Shown here: positions 40,392 through 50,711 of the stretch, piece by piece
How the letters are laid out: each line of letters opens with the position of its first letter
How positions within the stretch are numbered: position 1 is the stretch's first letter
Assembly: GCF_015644585.1 (NCBI RefSeq)
Contig: NZ_JADOBI010000004.1
Coordinates: 1 to 64,000 of the forward strand
Origin: Rahnella laticis
GTDB lineage: Bacteria; Pseudomonadota; Gammaproteobacteria; Enterobacterales; Enterobacteriaceae
DNA length: 64,000 bases
Direction: 5' to 3'
The notes under the pieces: model-generated
Seen by the model: the letters and a program-made list of their open reading frames with translations, nothing else
What the model was told of the DNA's origin: nothing
Database searches by the model: none
Position numbers and translations under genes: made by a program

Positions 40392-40959
40392 TTTCGCCGC
40401 TCGGCGCTGTCAGTAAACGCATCGACATTGTCGGCGCTTTCACATCGCCGCTCACCGTGCTGTAAAGCACGTACTGCGCTTTGACGATGTTGGCCAGCCC
40501 GATGGCTTTGCTCACAGACGACAGGCTGTCATCCGGAGATAAGCCGAGTGACTGCTTGGCGGAAGCCAGTTGATCCGCAGGCACCAGCTGGAACGTTGTG
40601 TTATTGGCCAGCGCACTGCGTAAAGCATCGGTTGCTTTGGAGGTTTGCAGTGTGCCATTAGTGCTGTTTTTCACGCCATCGACCAGCAGAACGCTGCCAG
40701 CCTGGACGCCATTGGCCTTGAGCATTTTTGCCAGCATCGGCTCAACGGTGGAAGTCCAGTCAATGCTGGCCAGTTTCGGCGGCTGCGGAACCGGCTGAAT
40801 CTGCGGCTGCTCAGGAACCGGCGGATTGACCGGCGGCTGGGGTTGTTGCGGCTGCTGAGGTTGTTCAGGCTGCTGTGGCTGCGTTTGTTGTTGGTTTGGC
40901 AAAGTACAACCGCCCAGGATCAGTGCGGCCATCGCCACAATGAGAAAATACTTTTTCAT
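40357..40959 (-). CDS. lpoB: Outer-membrane lipoprotein LpoB, activator of PBP1b
   Basis: The 200-residue lipoprotein reaches from the outer membrane through the peptidoglycan to activate PBP1b. The signal MKKYFLIVAMAALILGGC has the lipobox LGGC with Cys18. A long Pro/Gln-rich linker (about 20-65) follows, then the folded domain. ATG 40959 follows GGAGAAGGTTG; a TTG one codon earlier is less likely. It overlaps thiK and follows ycfL, as in E. coli. Confidence 0.95.
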   Translation of the reverse strand: MKKYFLIVAMAALILGGCTLPNQQQTQPQQPEQPQQPQQPQPPVNPPVPEQPQIQPVPQPPKLASIDWTSTVEPMLAKMLKANGVQAGSVLLVDGVKNSTNGTLQTSKATDALRSALANNTTFQLVPADQLASAKQSLGLSPDDSLSSVSKAIGLANIVKAQYVLYSTVSGDVKAPTMSMRLLTAPSGEIVWSGRGAVQN

Positions 40960-40980
40960 CAACCTTCTCCGTACGAAAAA

Positions 40981-41349
40981 TTAGAGATAAAGGTAAACAC
41001 GCACGCTGTACGCATCAAGATTACCGTTCTGCGAACTGATCTTTACGCTGCTGTTTGCCGGCACCGTCACCGTCCGCGCTTCAGCGACCGGGAATAAATC
41101 CAGCCCCTGTTTATCGTACCAGTAGAAACGATAATGTAAGGTCACAGGATGTGGCTGGTTGTTATCCAGTGTGCTGGTGGCTTTTTTCTGCCCGCCTGAA
41201 TCCGACACCGATGGCGAACCTGGGATGATTCCCGCCGTCAGGACGGGAGATTCCATCACCACCCGTTGCTGATTGTTCAGTGCAATGCCCGGTTTGCTGC
41301 TACAACCTATCAGCAAAACGACCGGCAATAACGCCATCAATAAACGCAT
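40981..41349 (-). CDS. ycfL: YcfL-family lipoprotein (DUF1425)
   Basis: The 122-residue protein has a short lipoprotein signal with lipobox LIGC (Cys16) and a beta-rich domain including HYRFYWYDKQGLDLFP, typical of DUF1425. Its role is not known; its fixed position next to lpoB suggests an envelope function. It lies between hinT and lpoB, with 8 bp to hinT and 21 bp to lpoB, so the four genes hinT-ycfL-lpoB-thiK probably form one transcript. Confidence 0.9.
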   Translation of the reverse strand: MRLLMALLPVVLLIGCSSKPGIALNNQQRVVMESPVLTAGIIPGSPSVSDSGGQKKATSTLDNNQPHPVTLHYRFYWYDKQGLDLFPVAEARTVTVPANSSVKISSQNGNLDAYSVRVYLYL

Positions 41350-41357
41350 GTTTATCC

Positions 41358-41711
41358 TTACTGACGTGACAGCAATGGACCGAGCGATCGGCCACCGACC
41401 AGATGCATGTGGATATGATAAACCTCCTGCCCTGCGTCACGGTTGCAGTTGACGATCAGACGGTAGCCGCTTTCTGCGATCCCTTCCTGTTCGGCGATTT
41501 TCGCCGCGACCGTCATCATGCGGCCGAGAGCGGCTTCATGGCTGGCATCAACATCGTTCATCGTTGGGATCAGGACATTCGGGATAATCAGAATATGGCT
41601 TGGCGCCTGGGGAGAAATATCGCGGAACGCCGTGACTAACTCATCCTGGTAAACCACATCGGCAGGGATTTCACGGCGAATAATTTTGCTGAAAATTGTC
41701 TCTTCGGCCAT
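41358..41711 (-). CDS. hinT: Purine nucleoside phosphoramidase HinT
   Basis: The 117-residue HIT-family hydrolase cleaves adenosine 5'-phosphoramidates and lysyl-adenylate. The histidine triad is in [11 protein letters not shown]. The start [11 protein letters not shown] at 41711 matches E. coli; an in-frame codon at 41729 is unsupported. It is the first gene of the hinT-ycfL-lpoB-thiK-nagZ-ycfP series. Confidence 0.96.
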   Translation of the reverse strand: MAEETIFSKIIRREIPADVVYQDELVTAFRDISPQAPSHILIIPNVLIPTMNDVDASHEAALGRMMTVAAKIAEQEGIAESGYRLIVNCNRDAGQEVYHIHMHLVGGRSLGPLLSRQ

Positions 41712-41862
41712 CTTAACTGTCCTTAACAAAGTAAAAAGCGTTGTACGCAGTATGGGTTAGAATTTCCATTCCTTTCAACCTGATTACGCTTTTTGATGCT
41801 TAATTGACGCAGAAAACGCCACCCGAAGGCGGCGCTGTCTCTATCCACAAACCGCAGGAATG

Positions 41863-41887
41863 AAAAAAGGAGGCCGAAGCCTCCTTT
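41863..41887 (-). terminator. Terminator after ptsG
   Basis: GGAGGC pairs with GCCTCC around the stable tetraloop TTCG (minus strand) and is followed by six T residues. Confidence 0.9.
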
Positions 41888-41911
41888 CTCAGAACCAGAC
41901 AGCGTTCACCA

Positions 41912-43345
41912 TTAATGGTTACGCATGTACTCATCCATGTCTGTTTTCAGGTTATCGGACTTGGTACCGAAGATTGCCTGAACACCAGAACCTGCCACAA
42001 CCACACCTGCCGCACCCAGTTTTTTCAGGCCAGCCTGATCAACTTTAGAGACGTCGGCTACGCTGACGCGCAGACGCGTAATACAGGCATCGAGGTTAGT
42101 GATGTTTTCTTTACCGCCGAAAGCCTGAACCAGAGAAGCAGACATTTCAGAACCGCCCTGAGTAGAAGTTTCGCTGGTAGCGTCTTCACGGCCAGGCGTT
42201 TTCAGATCCAGTTTCGCAATCAGGAAACGGAAGATGCTGTAGTAAATCACCGCATACACTGCACCAACGATTGGGAACAGCCAGATTTTGCTGCTGTTGC
42301 CGCTCAGTACGATGAAGTCAATCAGACCGTGGGAGAAGCTGGTACCGTCACGCATACCCAACAGGATACAGATTGGGAATGCCAGACCGGCCAGAATCGC
42401 GTGGATCACATACAGGATCGGCGCCACGAACATGAAGGAGAATTCAATTGGCTCGGTGATACCGGTCAGGAACGCGGTCAGAGCAGCGGAAATCATGATA
42501 CCGCCGACTTTGGCACGGTTCTCAGGTTTTGCTGAATGCCAGATAGCAACAGCCGCTGCTGGCAGACCGTACATTTTGAACAGGAAGCCGCCTGACAGTT
42601 TACCTGCAGTTGGGTCACCCGCCATGTAACGTGGGATATCGCCGTGGAAGACCTGACCGGCAGAGTTCACGTACTCACCGATTTGCATCTGGAATGGAAC
42701 GTTCCAGATGTGGTGCAGACCAAACGGAACCAGCGCACGTTCAACCACACCGTAGATACCGAACGCAACCACCGGGTTCTGATAAGCAGCCCATTGTGAG
42801 AAGGTTTGGATACCTGTACCGATTGGAGGCCAGATGAAGGACAGAACCACACCCAGAATGATGGCAGCCAGACCAGAAATGATCGGAACAAAACGTTTAC
42901 CCGCGAAGAAGCCCAGGTATTCAGGCAGCTTGATGCGATAGAAACGATTGAACATGTATGCCGCGATCGCACCGGAGATGATACCGCCCAGTACGCCGGT
43001 ATCCGCCAGATGCTTAGCTGCGATTTCTTCAGCCGGCAAATGCAGAACCAGAGGTGCGACAACCGCCATGGTTTTCACCATGATGCCGTACGCAACAACC
43101 GATGCCAGTGCAGATACACCGTCGTTATTGGTGAAGCCTAATGCCACACCGATAGCGAAAATCAGAGGCATGTTAGCGAAGACTGAACCACCGGCTTCGG
43201 CCATAACATGGGAAACGATCATTGGCAGCCAGCTAAAGTTTGCAGAACCGACGCCCAGCAGGATACCTGCGATTGGGAGTACGGAAACTGGCAGCATTAG
43301 CGATTTACCGACCTTTTGAAGGTTTGCAAACGCGTTCTTAAACAT
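41912..43345 (-). CDS. ptsG: Glucose-specific PTS permease EIICB
   Basis: The 477-residue inner-membrane protein imports and phosphorylates glucose. The N-terminal IIC domain has about ten membrane spans and the GITEP substrate motif ([12 protein letters not shown]). The C-terminal IIB domain has the phosphorylated Cys in [11 protein letters not shown] and receives phosphate from EIIA-Glc (Crr). Length equals E. coli PtsG. The leader carries Mlc-, CRP- and SgrS-type sequences. Confidence 0.97.
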   Translation of the reverse strand: MFKNAFANLQKVGKSLMLPVSVLPIAGILLGVGSANFSWLPMIVSHVMAEAGGSVFANMPLIFAIGVALGFTNNDGVSALASVVAYGIMVKTMAVVAPLVLHLPAEEIAAKHLADTGVLGGIISGAIAAYMFNRFYRIKLPEYLGFFAGKRFVPIISGLAAIILGVVLSFIWPPIGTGIQTFSQWAAYQNPVVAFGIYGVVERALVPFGLHHIWNVPFQMQIGEYVNSAGQVFHGDIPRYMAGDPTAGKLSGGFLFKMYGLPAAAVAIWHSAKPENRAKVGGIMISAALTAFLTGITEPIEFSFMFVAPILYVIHAILAGLAFPICILLGMRDGTSFSHGLIDFIVLSGNSSKIWLFPIVGAVYAVIYYSIFRFLIAKLDLKTPGREDATSETSTQGGSEMSASLVQAFGGKENITNLDACITRLRVSVADVSKVDQAGLKKLGAAGVVVAGSGVQAIFGTKSDNLKTDMDEYMRNH

Positions 43346-43365
43346 AATTGAGTGTGCTCCTGAGT
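43346..43365 (-). promoter_or_regulatory. ptsG ribosome-binding region matching the SgrS target
   Basis: The minus-strand leader reads ACTCAGGAGCACAC then TCAATT before the ATG, including the AGGAG. In E. coli the sRNA SgrS pairs with this stretch to block translation and trigger RNase E decay during sugar-phosphate stress. sgrS itself is not in the window. Confidence 0.55.
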
Positions 43366-43465
43366 AATGATGCTTTTTGATACTTCATGCGATTTCGCTT
43401 AGTAGCGAACCGCTTTGCAAAGGCTCTGAGAGCCTTTTGCTGTCGGGTGTCTAAGCACCCCTTTT

Positions 43466-43490
43466 AATTTTTACGCAGGGTAAAATAATT
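43466..43490. promoter_or_regulatory. Mlc-like operator at the ptsG promoter
   Basis: On the minus strand this reads as an AT-rich dyad with TTTTAC and GTAAAA arms around five bases, close to the Mlc consensus (TTATTTTACTCTGTG then AATAAA). Mlc repression of ptsG, relieved by glucose, is established in E. coli. Confidence 0.6.
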
Positions 43491-43503
43491 CCCTTTGTTA
43501 ATG

Positions 43504-43519
43504 TTTGATGGCAGTCACG
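43504..43519. promoter_or_regulatory. CRP-like site at the ptsG promoter
   Basis: On the minus strand CGTGACTGCCATCAAA matches TGTGA-N6-TCACA at seven of ten positions. It lies just upstream of the Mlc-like operator, as in E. coli ptsG. Confidence 0.5.
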
Positions 43520-43683
43520 TTTTTCTGAAAAATGCAGTAAGAGCGTATTAAAAACCCGCACTTACCCGCACAAAATCCGAAAAACGTGGCCCTGACACCG
43601 TGAAAAACGGTGCCAAGATACCTCAATATGGCGATTAATTACGAGATGAAAAATAAATCCGGAATATATGACTTAGCGAAAGC

Positions 43684-44478
43684 TTAGGTCAGAGAGGATG
43701 CATCGATGTGAAATAATCGTGAAAAGTTTGCTGTTGTCACTTCGGCCAGCTGTTCGACGCTGACGCCTTTCAAAACAGCCATGTAATCGGCCACATCACG
43801 CACGTAGGCAGGCTGATTTTCTTTACCGCGATGCGGAACCGGTGCCAGATACGGAGAATCGGTTTCTACCAGAAGACGGTCTAATGGCACATAACGGGCG
43901 ACTTCGCGTAAGGATTCAGCATTTCGGAAAGTCAGGATGCCGGAGAAGGAGATGTAGAAACCGAGATCTAACAGGAATTCTGCGGTCGGGATATCTTCGG
44001 TGAAGCAGTGCAGAACGCCACCGCATTCACCGGCTTTCTCTTCTTTCAGAATATCGAGCGTATCCTGACGCGCATCGCGGGTGTGGACGATCACCGGTTT
44101 GTTCAGCTCACGGCCAACGCGGATGTGCTCACGGAAAGAGTCCTGCTGCAATTTCAGCTGATGTGCTTCTTTCTGATAAAAATAATCCAGACCTGTTTCG
44201 CCCATCGCCACCACTTTCGGGCTGGCAGCCAGATGTCGCAGCTCGGCAAAATCGTAGCCGTCATCAATGTTCAGCGGATGTACGCCGCAGGAAAAAGCCA
44301 CTTGAGGACGGTCGCCAATCAGCTGTGCCATGGCCTCGTATCCCGGTAATGTGGTCGCAACGGCCAGCATAAATTTCACGTCACGCTCGCGGGCTTTTTC
44401 CAGCACGTTATCAACGCCGGAGTGCAGCTCGTTGTAATCCAGGCTGTCGAGATGGCAGTGGGAATCGACTAAAAACAT
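43684..44478 (-). CDS. ycfH: TatD-family metal-dependent hydrolase YcfH
   Basis: The 264-residue TIM-barrel protein has the TatD metal ligands: SHCHLD at the N-terminus, GETGLDY, VHTRDA and ETDSPYLAP. TatD relatives act as 3'-5' exonucleases or D-aminoacyl-tRNA-type hydrolases; the role of YcfH is not settled. It follows holB in the pabC-mltG-tmk-holB-ycfH operon order of E. coli, with a 39-bp gap. Confidence 0.94.
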   Translation of the reverse strand: MFLVDSHCHLDSLDYNELHSGVDNVLEKARERDVKFMLAVATTLPGYEAMAQLIGDRPQVAFSCGVHPLNIDDGYDFAELRHLAASPKVVAMGETGLDYFYQKEAHQLKLQQDSFREHIRVGRELNKPVIVHTRDARQDTLDILKEEKAGECGGVLHCFTEDIPTAEFLLDLGFYISFSGILTFRNAESLREVARYVPLDRLLVETDSPYLAPVPHRGKENQPAYVRDVADYMAVLKGVSVEQLAEVTTANFSRLFHIDASSLT

Positions 44479-44517
44479 AGTATTAACTCGTTACGGTCTG
44501 TTGATGATAATTCGGTT

Positions 44518-45537
44518 TCAGCGCGTCAGTGACGAACTGAAAAATGAGGAAGGAACGGAGCCGCGCAACATTTGCTCCCATTCCAGCAACTGCTCGGTCA
44601 GCAGCAGTTCGCGATTCACGCCCACGATGGAAAGTAACTGCTGGCGGCAGTGCATCCACGCATTGACGGATTGTTGCAGTGAAGCATTGGATTGCGCACT
44701 GGCAAGCAGGCTTATCAGGGGCTGCTGGTCGTGGTTAATGATGAAATGTCCGGCCTGTTGCTGCCATTTGATGGCATCAAGCAACAGCGTTGCCAGCCAG
44801 TACAGCCGGTCAGCGGCATCGTCATGATTGAGTTGCGGCAGTAACGAGAGCATATCCTGCTGCTGGCATTGGGTATAAAGCTGCTGGCACAGCGCCACAC
44901 GTTGTTTCCAGCGCTCCGGCTGTAATAGTTCCAGCGCAGAGAGCGGCGCACCGTTGGTCAGCCGCAATGCGGTCTTAATCGCCACCGGATCCGCGCTGAG
45001 CTGGCGGTTGATCCACTGTACGGATAACGCCTCTTCCGGCACCGGCAGATGCCAGTAGAAACAGCGGCTGCGGATAGTGGCCAGCAACGCCGAAGGTTCA
45101 CGGCAGCCCAGCAGGAAATAGGTCCCGGCAGGCGGTTCTTCCAGCGTTTTGAGCAAGGCGTTGGCCGCGGCTTCCGTCAGCAATTCCATCTGCGGGATCC
45201 ACACCACTTTCGCGCCACCCTGCTGCGAGTAATTGTAGAGCGTTTCAATGAGCTGCCGAACCGGGTCGATGCCCAGCGAGTTTTTGCCTTTTTCAGGCAG
45301 CAAGGTATGCCAGTCAGGATGGTTTCCGGCGATCATCAGCTGGCAGCTGTGGCATTTACCGCAACTCTTTTCACCGTCTTTATGCTGGCAAAGCAACCAG
45401 CGGCTCAGGCCATAGACCAGTGCGTCATCGCCCATTCCCGCCGCAACGTGCATCAGCAGGGAATGATGACCACGCCCGGTCTGATATTGCCCGATTAACT
45501 GGCGGTAAGGGCCGCTGAGCCACGGATACCAACTCAT
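44518..45537 (-). CDS. holB: DNA polymerase III delta' subunit
   Basis: The 339-residue clamp-loader subunit has an AAA+-like fold in which the ATP site is degenerate, as is normal for delta'. A four-Cys zinc module is visible (CGKCHSC plus an upstream Cys). [16 protein letters not shown] and RSRCFYW are the conserved clamp-loader motifs, the latter the SRC arginine-finger motif. It overlaps tmk by 4 bp. Confidence 0.96.
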   Translation of the reverse strand: MSWYPWLSGPYRQLIGQYQTGRGHHSLLMHVAAGMGDDALVYGLSRWLLCQHKDGEKSCGKCHSCQLMIAGNHPDWHTLLPEKGKNSLGIDPVRQLIETLYNYSQQGGAKVVWIPQMELLTEAAANALLKTLEEPPAGTYFLLGCREPSALLATIRSRCFYWHLPVPEEALSVQWINRQLSADPVAIKTALRLTNGAPLSALELLQPERWKQRVALCQQLYTQCQQQDMLSLLPQLNHDDAADRLYWLATLLLDAIKWQQQAGHFIINHDQQPLISLLASAQSNASLQQSVNAWMHCRQQLLSIVGVNRELLLTEQLLEWEQMLRGSVPSSFFSSSLTR

Positions 45538-46184
45538 GACATCAGGCCTTTTGCTGCCTGTTCGTCGAACCAGTTTTTCAGCGTCAGCTCGATGGAAGTT
45601 TTAACCTGTCCGATGGTCTGCGACGCATCAATAGTTTTGATGCGGCTGTCGGCGGCGGCAAGTTCGAGGTAACGCGCACGCGTACGCTCAAAGAATGGCA
45701 GCGCTTCCTGTTCGATACGATCCAGCTCACCGCGCGCACGGGCGCGTTGCAGGCCAACAGCCGGTGGCAGATCGAGATAAAGCGTGAGATCAGGACGGAA
45801 ATCGCCCAGCACGGTGTCGCGCAATGAACTCATCAGTTTTGCATCGATACCGCGTCCGCCGCCCTGATAGGCTTGTGACGAGAGATCATGGCGATCGCCC
45901 ACAACCCAGGCACCACGCGCCAGAGCAGGCAAAATCACGGTTTCAACCAGCTGAACGCGCGCGGCATAAAGCATCAGCACTTCCGCTTTTACGGTAGGTT
46001 TTTCGCCGTCCACGCCACATTTGAATAAGTCACGCAGCTTTTCTGCCAGCGGCGTACCGCCCGGCTCACGGGTAAACACAATGTCTTCCACACCATGCTG
46101 GCGCAGCGCATTCACAACCACGTCATGTGCGGTGGTCTTTCCTGCCCCTTCAAGGCCTTCGATTACAATGAAGTTACTTTTCAT
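45534..46184 (-). CDS. tmk: Thymidylate kinase
   Basis: The 216-residue enzyme phosphorylates dTMP to d[15 protein letters not shown] is the P-loop, [16 protein letters not shown] holds the DR-type dTMP-binding region, and [10 protein letters not shown] is the lid. It overlaps mltG by 11 bp and holB by 4 bp, indicating coupled translation. Confidence 0.97.
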   Translation of the reverse strand: MKSNFIVIEGLEGAGKTTAHDVVVNALRQHGVEDIVFTREPGGTPLAEKLRDLFKCGVDGEKPTVKAEVLMLYAARVQLVETVILPALARGAWVVGDRHDLSSQAYQGGGRGIDAKLMSSLRDTVLGDFRPDLTLYLDLPPAVGLQRARARGELDRIEQEALPFFERTRARYLELAAADSRIKTIDASQTIGQVKTSIELTLKNWFDEQAAKGLMS

Positions 46185-47199
46185 TCTTGTTTTTCAGAGC
46201 CTCTAAATACACACGAACCGCCTTGTTGTGGTTCACAAGGTTAGTACTAAAAGTATGCCCGCCTTTGCCGTCTGCGACAAAATAAAGATAGGGCGTTTTT
46301 GCGGGATGCGCTGCAGCCTGGAGCGAAGCTTCGCTCGGCATCGCGATTGGCGATGGCGGCAAACCGGTAATGACGTAAGTATTGTAAGGCGTCGGCGTTT
46401 CCAAATCTTTTTTGGTGATATTACCGGTGTAGTTTTCGCCCATACCGTAGATGACCGTCGGATCAGTTTGCAAACGCATGCCGATACGAAGACGGTTGAT
46501 AAAGACGGAAGCCACTTCCGGGCGTTCATCTTTTACGGCGGTTTCTTTTTCGATAATCGACGCCATCGTCACCATATCGGCGGGCGTTTTATACGGCAGT
46601 GAGTCCGCGCGGCCTTTCCAGATGTCGGCAACGGTTTTTTCCATCCGCACGTGCGCACGTTTGAGCAGAGAAATGTCGGTCATCCCGGCGGTGTAATGAT
46701 AGGTATCGGGATAGAGCCAGCCTTCTGCATTTTTGGTGTCGGTAATGCCTAATGCCGCCGCAATCTCTTCGCCACTCTTGCCGTTCAGCTCATGCTTCAG
46801 ATATTCCGACTTTTCCATCACTTTCATCCAGTCACTCAGTTTGAAACCTTCCACAAAGCGGATGCTGAACTGCGCTTCTTTGCCGCTTTTCAGTAATTCC
46901 AGCATCTGACGGACGGTCATTCCCTTTTCGAGACGATACGTGCCGGCTTTGAACTCGCTCAGTTCAGGCTCAAGGCGTAATAACCACGGGAACCAGTGAC
47001 TTGATTTAATCAGTTTTTTATCAATGAGCAGCGTTTCCAGCGCCACACGCCCCGTACCGGCTGGCAGGGTGAAAATGGTTTCGCTGCTGACGTTGATCGG
47101 GCGGTCGGCGAACTGCTTCACTTTATGGTAACTCAGCGCCGCCAGCCCAAGCAGGATCAGGACAATCAGGGCGAAAAATTTCGTTTTTTTGTTCGTCAT
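46174..47199 (-). CDS. mltG: Endolytic murein transglycosylase MltG (YceG)
   Basis: The 341-residue inner-membrane protein cuts nascent glycan strands and probably sets their length. It has one membrane span (about 8-24), a LysM-like subdomain and the catalytic YceG domain. Glu217 in ASIIEKETA is the likely catalytic residue, followed by [19 protein letters not shown]. It lies between pabC and tmk, 14 bp after pabC. Confidence 0.96.
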   Translation of the reverse strand: MTNKKTKFFALIVLILLGLAALSYHKVKQFADRPINVSSETIFTLPAGTGRVALETLLIDKKLIKSSHWFPWLLRLEPELSEFKAGTYRLEKGMTVRQMLELLKSGKEAQFSIRFVEGFKLSDWMKVMEKSEYLKHELNGKSGEEIAAALGITDTKNAEGWLYPDTYHYTAGMTDISLLKRAHVRMEKTVADIWKGRADSLPYKTPADMVTMASIIEKETAVKDERPEVASVFINRLRIGMRLQTDPTVIYGMGENYTGNITKKDLETPTPYNTYVITGLPPSPIAMPSEASLQAAAHPAKTPYLYFVADGKGGHTFSTNLVNHNKAVRVYLEALKNKNEK

Positions 47200-47213
47200 T
47201 GTTTGTTCACTTT

Positions 47214-48011
47214 TTAAAAGCTCTGGTGCAGGAAATTGTACAAATGCCGCCCGGCGTAATGACGTTCACAGGCTTCTGCCACCGGTAAAATGGGCATCAG
47301 TGCATTACAAATCAGGATTTCGTCAGCATCCGATAGTGTTTCGGGCGTTTCAGAGACCTGATGTAAAACCCAGGGAGAGGCTGATTCAATCACGCGGATA
47401 AGATGCTGACGCATAATCCCGTCGACGCCCGACTGCGATAAATCCGGCGTAAAGACCTGATTTCCTTTGCGCCAGAATAAATTGGCCGCACAGCATTCCA
47501 CCAGGCAACCGGAGGTGTCAACCACCAGCGCTTCATTGGCGTCTGTCTGGTCAAGATGCATGCGGATCATGACCTGTTCAAGACGGTTGAGATGTTTAAT
47601 TCCTGCCAGCAGGGGATTTTTGCTCAGCATCACCGGGCTTAACGCAAGCTTCACGCCGCGCTCGCGCCATTGGTGATACTGCGCCGGGTAACCCGATACC
47701 GACACAATACGTGTCGGGCCGCTGCATCCTGCCGTGCTGTAGCCACGCCCGCCCTGCCCGCGCGTCAAAATGGCTTTCACCACGCCCTCTTGCTCATGCT
47801 GCGCGGCCCCAACCATTTCACGCTCCAGCGCCTGCCAGTCCACGCCCTCAATTCGTAATACGTCAACCGCACGCTGCAAACGTTGCAGATGGGCGTCCAG
47901 AAACTGAATTTCGCCGTTCATCACTCTGGCCGTCGTAAAACAGCCATCGCCAAATTGCACCGAACGATCTCCTGCCGGCAATGCAGCTTGCGCCACACCG
48001 TTGATCCACAT
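47214..48011 (-). CDS. pabC: Aminodeoxychorismate lyase
   Basis: The 265-residue PLP enzyme converts 4-amino-4-deoxychorismate to p-aminobenzoate for folate synthesis. It is a fold-type IV aminotransferase relative; the PLP Lys lies in [11 protein letters not shown] and [20 protein letters not shown] is the phosphate-binding region. It is the first gene of the pabC-mltG-tmk-holB-ycfH unit. The 219-bp gap to fabF holds the fabF terminator and no gene. Confidence 0.95.
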   Translation of the reverse strand: MWINGVAQAALPAGDRSVQFGDGCFTTARVMNGEIQFLDAHLQRLQRAVDVLRIEGVDWQALEREMVGAAQHEQEGVVKAILTRGQGGRGYSTAGCSGPTRIVSVSGYPAQYHQWRERGVKLALSPVMLSKNPLLAGIKHLNRLEQVMIRMHLDQTDANEALVVDTSGCLVECCAANLFWRKGNQVFTPDLSQSGVDGIMRQHLIRVIESASPWVLHQVSETPETLSDADEILICNALMPILPVAEACERHYAGRHLYNFLHQSF

Positions 48012-48180
48012 GGTTACTTCCTCCGGGCGTTAAGATTCTCTGACTGAAGAGCCTGCGCGAGCGGGCCTGTTGCATCAAGTGGAGCATTCTTACTTTATCG
48101 TACCGGGCCAGGCAGAGTGCTGGAACACGCATTTTGTTGAACTGCCGTTTGGCACAAGTCAGACCTTTTATGCAGACAGC

Positions 48181-48205
48181 AAAAAGGCCCAATAACGGGC
48201 CTTTT
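48181..48205 (-). terminator. Terminator after fabF
   Basis: AAAAGGCCC and GGGCCTTTT form a stem around six bases, with a minus-strand T-tract. Confidence 0.88.
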
Positions 48206-48230
48206 ACAGACGGACAGATTTTTACCGGAT

Positions 48231-49472
48231 TCAGATCTTGCGGAATACCAGCGAACCATTAGTGCCGCCAAAACCGAACGAGTTACACAGTGAGTAATTC
48301 AGATCTTTTACCTGACGCGCTTCATGTGCCACGAAGTCCAGATCACAGCCTTCATCCGGATTATCCAGATTGATGGTCGGTGGAACGGCCTGATCGCGTA
48401 AAGCAAGTAAGGTAAAGATAGATTCCACTGCGCCAGCGGCGCCCAGTAAGTGTCCGGTCATGGATTTGGTCGAGCTGACCAGCACTTTCTTTGCATCCGC
48501 ACCAAAAACAGATTTAACCGCCTGCGCTTCAGCTTTATCGCCGGCAGCGGTAGATGTCCCGTGCGCGTTAATATAACCAATTTCGGAAGCAGAAATACCG
48601 GCATCGCGAAGTGCATTTTCCATAGCCAGAGCCGCACCCGCGCCATCTTCCGGCGGTGAAGTCATATGGAAAGCATCGCTGCTCATACCGAAACCAACAA
48701 TCTCAGCATAAATTTTCGCACCGCGTTTACGGGCATGTTCGTACTCTTCCAGCACCATAATGCCTGCGCCGTCGCCGAGGACGAAACCATCACGATCTTT
48801 ATCCCACGGACGGCTTGCCGCCTGAGGATTATCGTTACGGGTTGAAAGTGCACGTGCCGCGCCAAAACCACCCACACCCAACGGTGTACTGGCTTTTTCT
48901 GCGCCACCGGCCAGCATGACGTCCGCATCGTTATAAGCAATGATACGTGCCGCATGACCAATGTTGTGCACGCCAGAGGTACAAGCCGTAGCAATAGAAA
49001 TACTCGGTCCGCGCAACCCAAACATAATGCTCAGATGACCGGCAATCATGTTAACGATGGTTGAGGGAACGAAGAAAGGGCTAATTTTACGAGGTCCGCC
49101 GTTAACCAATGAGGAATGGTTTTCTTCAATCAGACCAAGGCCGCCAATACCAGAACCAATCGCCGCACCAATACGCGTCGCATTCTCAGCATTTACTTCA
49201 AGCCCGGAGTCTTGCATCGCTTGAATACCGGCAGTAATACCATACTGAATAAAGGCGTCCATCTTGCGTGCATCTTTGCGGGAGATGAAGTCTTCACAGT
49301 TAAAATCTTTAACTAAGCCAGCAAAACGCGTTGCATAGGCACTAGTATCAAAATGGTCGATTAGGCTAATGCCACTCTGACCGGCAAGGAGAGCGTTCCA
49401 AGTGGACTCTACAGTATTGCCGACAGGAGACAGCATGCCCAGTCCAGTCACTACAACTCGACGCTTAGACAC
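48231..49472 (-). CDS. fabF: 3-oxoacyl-ACP synthase II
   Basis: The 413-residue condensing enzyme elongates acyl-ACP, including the palmitoleate to cis-vaccenate step that adjusts membrane fluidity. The catalytic Cys164 lies in [11 protein letters not shown]; the two histidines are in [11 protein letters not shown] and [11 protein letters not shown]. It follows acpP after a perfect intrinsic hairpin, so part of the acpP transcript probably stops before it. Confidence 0.97.
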   Translation of the reverse strand: MSKRRVVVTGLGMLSPVGNTVESTWNALLAGQSGISLIDHFDTSAYATRFAGLVKDFNCEDFISRKDARKMDAFIQYGITAGIQAMQDSGLEVNAENATRIGAAIGSGIGGLGLIEENHSSLVNGGPRKISPFFVPSTIVNMIAGHLSIMFGLRGPSISIATACTSGVHNIGHAARIIAYNDADVMLAGGAEKASTPLGVGGFGAARALSTRNDNPQAASRPWDKDRDGFVLGDGAGIMVLEEYEHARKRGAKIYAEIVGFGMSSDAFHMTSPPEDGAGAALAMENALRDAGISASEIGYINAHGTSTAAGDKAEAQAVKSVFGADAKKVLVSSTKSMTGHLLGAAGAVESIFTLLALRDQAVPPTINLDNPDEGCDLDFVAHEARQVKDLNYSLCNSFGFGGTNGSLVFRKI

Positions 49473-49513
49473 GTGTGTCCTCCAGGGAGGGAAAAAGTAG
49501 TAATACCGTGGGA

Positions 49514-49547
49514 TATAAAAAACTTAGGCGGTCGAATGACCGCCTAA
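49514..49547 (-). terminator. Perfect 10-bp terminator between acpP and fabF
   Basis: TTAGGCGGTC (49524-49533) pairs perfectly with GACCGCCTAA (49538-49547) around a tetraloop. The minus strand continues GTTTTTTATA. It probably acts as a partial terminator that keeps acpP mRNA far above fabF mRNA. Confidence 0.85.
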
Positions 49548-49572
49548 CTATCTAAACTTAAAGCATGTACGC

Positions 49573-49809
49573 TTACTGTTGGCTAGCGTTGATAAAATCA
49601 ATAGCTGCCTGAACAGTAGTGATTTTTTCAGCTTCTTCGTCAGGGATCTCGGTATCAAACTCTTCTTCCAGAGCCATAACCAGCTCAACGGTGTCGAGAG
49701 AATCAGCGCCAAGGTCGTCTACGAAAGATGCAGCATTCACTACTTCTTCCTGTTTAACACCCAGCTGTTCAACGATGATTTTCTTAACGCGTTCTTCGAT
49801 AGTGCTCAT
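49573..49809 (-). CDS. acpP: Acyl carrier protein
   Basis: The 78-residue acidic protein carries growing acyl chains on a phosphopantetheine attached to Ser37 in [11 protein letters not shown]. Sequence and length match E. coli AcpP. The 153-bp gap from fabG contains a TATACACTACG -10-type element close to that of E. coli, preceded by a hairpin (TTTTGCGG/CCGCAAAA, 49919-49940). Confidence 0.98.
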   Translation of the reverse strand: MSTIEERVKKIIVEQLGVKQEEVVNAASFVDDLGADSLDTVELVMALEEEFDTEIPDEEAEKITTVQAAIDFINASQQ

Positions 49810-49962
49810 ACTCTTAAATTTCCTATCAAAACTCGCTTTCGCGATGGTTTTCGTAGTGTATAAAATGTTGAAAAAGATGCAACTAAATCCAGGCTGGTCA
49901 AACCACGAATTTGCTCTATTTTGCGGTTTTTACCGCAAAAAACGCAAATAATTTCGTAATTT

Positions 49963-50697
49963 TTAAATCATGTACATGCCGCCATTGACATGTAATGTTT
50001 CACCCGTGATGTAGCTGGCCTCGTCAGAGGCTAAAAAAGCAACGGCGCTGGCAATTTCTTTGGCATCGCCCAACCGGTTGGCTGGAACTGATGACAAAAT
50101 GCCTGCGCGTTGATCATCTGTCAACGCCCTTGTCATATCCGTCTCAATAAAGCCGGGAGCGACGACGTTGACAGTAATGCCACGTGAAGCGACTTCACGT
50201 GCCAAAGACTTACTAAAACCAATCAAGCCAGCTTTAGCCGCCGCATAGTTCGCCTGCCCTGCGTTACCCATGGTGCCAACAACGGAACCAATTGTAATAA
50301 TCCGTCCACACCGTTTCTTCATCATAGCCCGCATGACAGCTTTTGACAGCCGAAACACTGAAGTCAGGTTCGTGTCCAGGATATCCTGCCACTCATCATC
50401 CTTCATTCGCATGAGAAGGTTATCACGGGTAATGCCGGCATTATTAACTAAAATATCAATTTCGCCAAATTCAGCTCGAATCGTCGCCAATACTTGCTCA
50501 ATAGATGCAGAATCAACCACATTGAGCATAATACCTTTGCCGTTTTCGCCTAAATATTCGCCGATTGCTTCAGCGCCTTTTTCGCTGGTCGCGGTGCCGA
50601 TCACTTTTGCGCCGCCAGCAACCAGCTTTTCAGCGATTGCGCGACCAATGCCACGGCTCGCACCCGTTACCAGTGCAATTTTGCCTTCGAAGCTCAT
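49963..50697 (-). CDS. fabG: 3-oxoacyl-ACP reductase
   Basis: The 244-residue NADPH-dependent short-chain dehydrogenase performs the first reduction of fatty acid elongation. TGASRGIGRA binds NADPH, NNAG is conserved, and Ser, Tyr and Lys (YAAAK) form the active site. Two ATGs occur at 50703 and 50697. The second is preferred, because AGAGG ends directly against the first and is six bases before the second; this also gives the E. coli length. It is 14 bp from fabD. Confidence 0.97.
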   Translation of the reverse strand: MSFEGKIALVTGASRGIGRAIAEKLVAGGAKVIGTATSEKGAEAIGEYLGENGKGIMLNVVDSASIEQVLATIRAEFGEIDILVNNAGITRDNLLMRMKDDEWQDILDTNLTSVFRLSKAVMRAMMKKRCGRIITIGSVVGTMGNAGQANYAAAKAGLIGFSKSLAREVASRGITVNVVAPGFIETDMTRALTDDQRAGILSSVPANRLGDAKEIASAVAFLASDEASYITGETLHVNGGMYMI

Positions 50698-50711
50698 ACT
50701 CATCCTCTTAA

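Larger units (their letters stand above)
43346..43683. other. 338-bp ptsG promoter and leader region
   Basis: It holds the SgrS-type target, two hairpins in the leader (43394-43409 TTCGCT/AGCGAA; 43417-43440 GCAAAGGCTC/GAGCCTTTTGC), the Mlc-like operator, the CRP-like site and a further hairpin CACCGT/ACGGTG at 43596-43612. No gene is seen. Confidence 0.6.

Noticed and set aside
47863-48192. 109-residue minus-strand frame upstream of pabC
   Set aside because: It overlaps pabC in another frame and the fabF terminator; no ribosome-binding sequence or homology.
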